Program-made: the position numbers and the translations under genes
The notes under the pieces: generated by a model
Database searches by the model: none
The model's input: the letters and a program-made list of their open reading frames with translations, nothing else
What the model was told of the DNA's origin: nothing
Part shown: positions 61,784 through 64,000 of the stretch, piece after piece
Layout of the letters: the number at the start of each line of letters is the position of its first letter
Position numbering within the stretch: the stretch's first letter is position 1
Source: Adhaeretor mobilis
GTDB lineage: Bacteria; Planctomycetota; Planctomycetia; Pirellulales; Lacipirellulaceae
Direction of reading: 5' to 3'
NCBI RefSeq assembly: GCF_007741515.1
Contig: NZ_CP036263.1
Location: 2,481,501-2,545,500, forward strand
DNA: 64,000 nucleotides

Positions 61784-63379
61784 ATGTTGAAACAACGACA
61801 GAAATACCGCCCCGCGATGCTAATACTGGGGGCGCTGGCGGCGTCATGTGCTGCTCGATCTGCGATTGCAGATCTGGTGGTGCATTTTGATCCGAACGTC
61901 TTGTCAACGCAGTTTTTTGACGGGAGTACTTCCGGCGGGAATATCCCCGCAATTATCGGCGACACGGTAGGTTTTATGACCGATGTTCGCGCTACCACTC
62001 CTGGAGCTGCAGGGGCTGGTGACGGTTGGGTTGATGCCGAGGGAAGCATCACAGGCCTGCAGTCGAGGCCGGAAATCGTTCCTCATCTCTCCCAAGGCAC
62101 TGTTTGGTCGGTGACCGGAGGACAAAGGCTGCTGGGACGAATCGGCGCCTCGGGCAATACTGACGGCGTGGAAGCCAACTTTGATCAAAACACCATGTCG
62201 GCAGTCGTCGTCGGGCGCGTTGACGCTTCGGGTAGCGGCCAAGGCTATCTCTTTGATTTCCGCGACGATGCGGCGACAGGCGGCGGGTCGAACGCCAATG
62301 ACGGATTCGCTTTAAGGTACGACTATGCTTCAGGCATGCTCCAAGGTGTGGCAAAGCAGACAGTGAACGCCTCGGTTGCTATGCCGACAGGCGAATGGTT
62401 TGTCGCAAGTTACGCCTGGGACGGGGCCGCCGGAACGGCGACTGTGAACGTGAATACCATTTCTGGATTTACGGCCTCCAACACGACCGCTGCTGAAACT
62501 GCAGCGCTGGCCCCAGATCGTTGGCGACCTGTCGCGGATGCGAGTGGCAACCAAGGGTTTTACGGAAAGACGGGCGATCTGATGCTCTACAACGACGTGC
62601 TCGATCATAGTGCCGTCGCTAGCCAGTTAATAGCCGACTACTTCAATGTCCCGGAGTTGCTCATCAATCGCGACTCGGGAGAGATTACCATTAGCAATGC
62701 TAACGGCGCTAATTTGACAAACGTAGTCGGCTACAAGATCACTTCCGAAGGGGGCGCCTTGAACCCTGCCCAATGGACGTCCATCGCAGGCAACTACGAT
62801 GCGGGCAGCCCCGGCGCAAGCCAGGTCGATCCGGACAACAACTGGACTGAGTTAAGCGGCCCCGCCAACCGGACCGACTTGTCGGAAGCCACCTTCGAGA
62901 GCAACGGCTCGCCGAGTTCCGACGGCGCCGACTTCCTGCACGGCAACGCCACTAGTTTGGGAGACGCTTGGTTTCAATACTACGATGAAGGCGGCATCGC
63001 CGCCGAGTTGCTCTTCGCAGACGGCGACGTTGCCCCCTTGGACGTGCGTTTTACTGGCAATGGCGGCAATCCCTTTGCCTACGGCGACTTGAACTTCGAC
63101 GGCGTGATTGACCAGGCTGACTTCAACGGCGTGTTCTTGCCTAACTACGGAGCAGACACCTCGTCGCTTGTCTCGAACGTTGAAAAGTATCGCGCAGGCG
63201 ATCTCGACGAAGACGGCAAGATCACGCTCGAGGACTTTGTCCGATTGAACAATGCCTATTTGACGGCGAATCCGGGAGCGGCGGCGTTATCGCTTGCTGC
63301 GGTTCCTGAACCGTCCAGCCTGCTGCTGTTGTCGCTGATTGTCGGCGGGGCCGCGTTTGGCCGTCGGCGTTTTGCTTGA
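61784..63379 (+). CDS. PEP-CTERM LamG-like/dockerin-like surface protein
   Basis: A 531-residue exported protein. AGGAGG at 61769-61774 lies 9 bp before the ATG at 61784, which puts a clean signal peptide at the N-terminus (MLKQRQKYRPAMLILGALAA). An in-frame start 72 bp upstream (61712) was rejected. The middle contains a jelly-roll-like domain (LVVHFDPNVLSTQFFDG, MSAVVVGRVDASG, LFDFRDDAATGG). Dockerin-type repeats (YGDLNFDGVIDQADFNGVF; GDLDEDGKITLEDFVRLN) precede VPEPSSLLLLSLIVGGAAFGRRR, a PEP-CTERM signal. It may bind or display the glycan. Confidence 0.85.
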   Translation: MLKQRQKYRPAMLILGALAASCAARSAIADLVVHFDPNVLSTQFFDGSTSGGNIPAIIGDTVGFMTDVRATTPGAAGAGDGWVDAEGSITGLQSRPEIVPHLSQGTVWSVTGGQRLLGRIGASGNTDGVEANFDQNTMSAVVVGRVDASGSGQGYLFDFRDDAATGGGSNANDGFALRYDYASGMLQGVAKQTVNASVAMPTGEWFVASYAWDGAAGTATVNVNTISGFTASNTTAAETAALAPDRWRPVADASGNQGFYGKTGDLMLYNDVLDHSAVASQLIADYFNVPELLINRDSGEITISNANGANLTNVVGYKITSEGGALNPAQWTSIAGNYDAGSPGASQVDPDNNWTELSGPANRTDLSEATFESNGSPSSDGADFLHGNATSLGDAWFQYYDEGGIAAELLFADGDVAPLDVRFTGNGGNPFAYGDLNFDGVIDQADFNGVFLPNYGADTSSLVSNVEKYRAGDLDEDGKITLEDFVRLNNAYLTANPGAAALSLAAVPEPSSLLLLSLIVGGAAFGRRRFA

Positions 63380-63446
63380 GCAAGCGACATCCTGATCCTT
63401 TTCCATAAAAAATCAATCTTATGATTCTATGAAGGAGACTTATTCA

Positions 63447-64000
63447 ATGACTTTCTCGCGATATTACTTAATGGCCCCGGTGGCAATTGCCTTGCTTGCG
63501 ACGACCGCGCCGCGATCGGCGGTGGCCGAGCTTAAAGCGCATTTTGACCCGAACGTCTTAGCGACGCAATTCTCTGATGGAGACTACGATGGAGGTACGG
63601 TGCCAGTAACCGGCATCGGCGATACGGCCCGATTCGTTTCTGACGTCCGGGATCCCAACCCGGGTGCAGCCGGTTATGGAGCCGGTTTTATTGATCTACA
63701 AAACAATAATGGGCCCCCAATCATTGCGCATCCGACTCAGGGTTCGGTGTGGGAGTTTTCTGGTGGCAACGCTTACTTGAGTCCCAGGGGCTCAAGAGAC
63801 AACACCGATGGATTTGAAGATAATTTCGACTCGAACACGCTGTCGGCGATTGTTGTCGGTCGTTTTGATGCAAGCGGAAGTGGAACTCAGTATCTGTTTG
63901 ATTTGCGCGACGACTCGCCCATTGGCGGTGGGTCGAATACCCCCGATGGATTTGCTTTGCGCTATGACTACAATTCCGGCATGCTGGAAGGCGTCGCCAA
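63447..64000 (+). CDS. PEP-CTERM LamG-like protein paralogue (partial, 3' end missing)
   Basis: The frame opens at the ATG at 63447, preceded by GAAGGAGA, and runs to the window edge (184 codons visible). The signal peptide is YYLMAPVAIALLATTAP. The following ELKAHFDPNVLATQFSDG, LSAIVVGRFDASGSG and YLFDLRDDSPIGGGSN closely parallel the preceding gene, so the two are tandem paralogues. C-terminal sorting motifs are outside the window. It was not in any complete frame because the stop is missing. Confidence 0.85.
   Translation, partial: MTFSRYYLMAPVAIALLATTAPRSAVAELKAHFDPNVLATQFSDGDYDGGTVPVTGIGDTARFVSDVRDPNPGAAGYGAGFIDLQNNNGPPIIAHPTQGSVWEFSGGNAYLSPRGSRDNTDGFEDNFDSNTLSAIVVGRFDASGSGTQYLFDLRDDSPIGGGSNTPDGFALRYDYNSGMLEGVA

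Overview
The window looks like chromosomal DNA of a planctomycete, probably Pirellulales (inference). It carries ECF sigma factor/Hanks-type kinase pairs, a DUF1559 pseudopilin, PEP-CTERM and dockerin-like proteins, formylglycine-type sulfatases, DUF1080 and a large membrane-anchored Ser/Thr kinase. Both ends cut genes: an exported SH3-like protein on the left and a PEP-CTERM paralogue on the right.

Positions 1-12,100 are mostly housekeeping: a transmembrane Ser/Thr kinase, hemL, tsaB, a metallophosphoesterase, yidC with a PDZ-like insert, mnmE, an M28 peptidase with a PDZ domain, a DUF971 protein and a tRNA-Leu(UAG) with a terminator. Positions 12,400-23,700 are signalling and accessory genes: a sulfatase, an NAD(P)-binding protein, two divergent ECF sigma/kinase modules (one continuing into a DUF1559 pseudopilin), a PEP-CTERM protein, and a small gas-ligand operon of a globin, a broken hemerythrin-like gene and a Cys-rich 64-residue protein.

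Positions 23,800-41,750 are respiratory. An outer-membrane porin and a DUF4405-like membrane protein precede a minus-strand cbb3 oxidase operon (dihaem cytochrome c, a membrane protein, CcoN, CcoO, two small membrane proteins, CcoI, a SafE-type protein). A divergent Rrf2 regulator separates it from a plus-strand periplasmic nitrate reductase operon (tetrahaem cytochrome, four-cluster ferredoxin, NrfD, NapD, NapA, a NapB-like protein with four haem sites, a small unknown protein). Together they suggest growth with low oxygen or nitrate.

Positions 41,830-44,830 hold an IS66-family element whose transposase is broken by one stop codon. Its 13-bp inverted repeats also enclose a headless toxin-like C-terminal module and an immunity-like gene. 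A scrap of an ABC ATPase lies just outside the right repeat.

Positions 44,880-64,000 form a sialoglycan-utilisation island. A minus-strand run encodes sialate lyase (NanA), a NanM-like mutarotase fused to a sodium/solute symporter, a heparan-N-sulfatase-like sulfatase, an SGNH esterase fused to a sialidase, three more sialidases (one with a LamG domain) and a DUF1080 protein. A divergent GntR-type regulator is followed by a fifth sialidase carrying dockerin-like and PEP-CTERM segments, then two related PEP-CTERM LamG-like proteins. A repeated GATYAGGCTTGCAA-type motif in two control regions suggests shared regulation. No nanE, nanK or nagB was seen.
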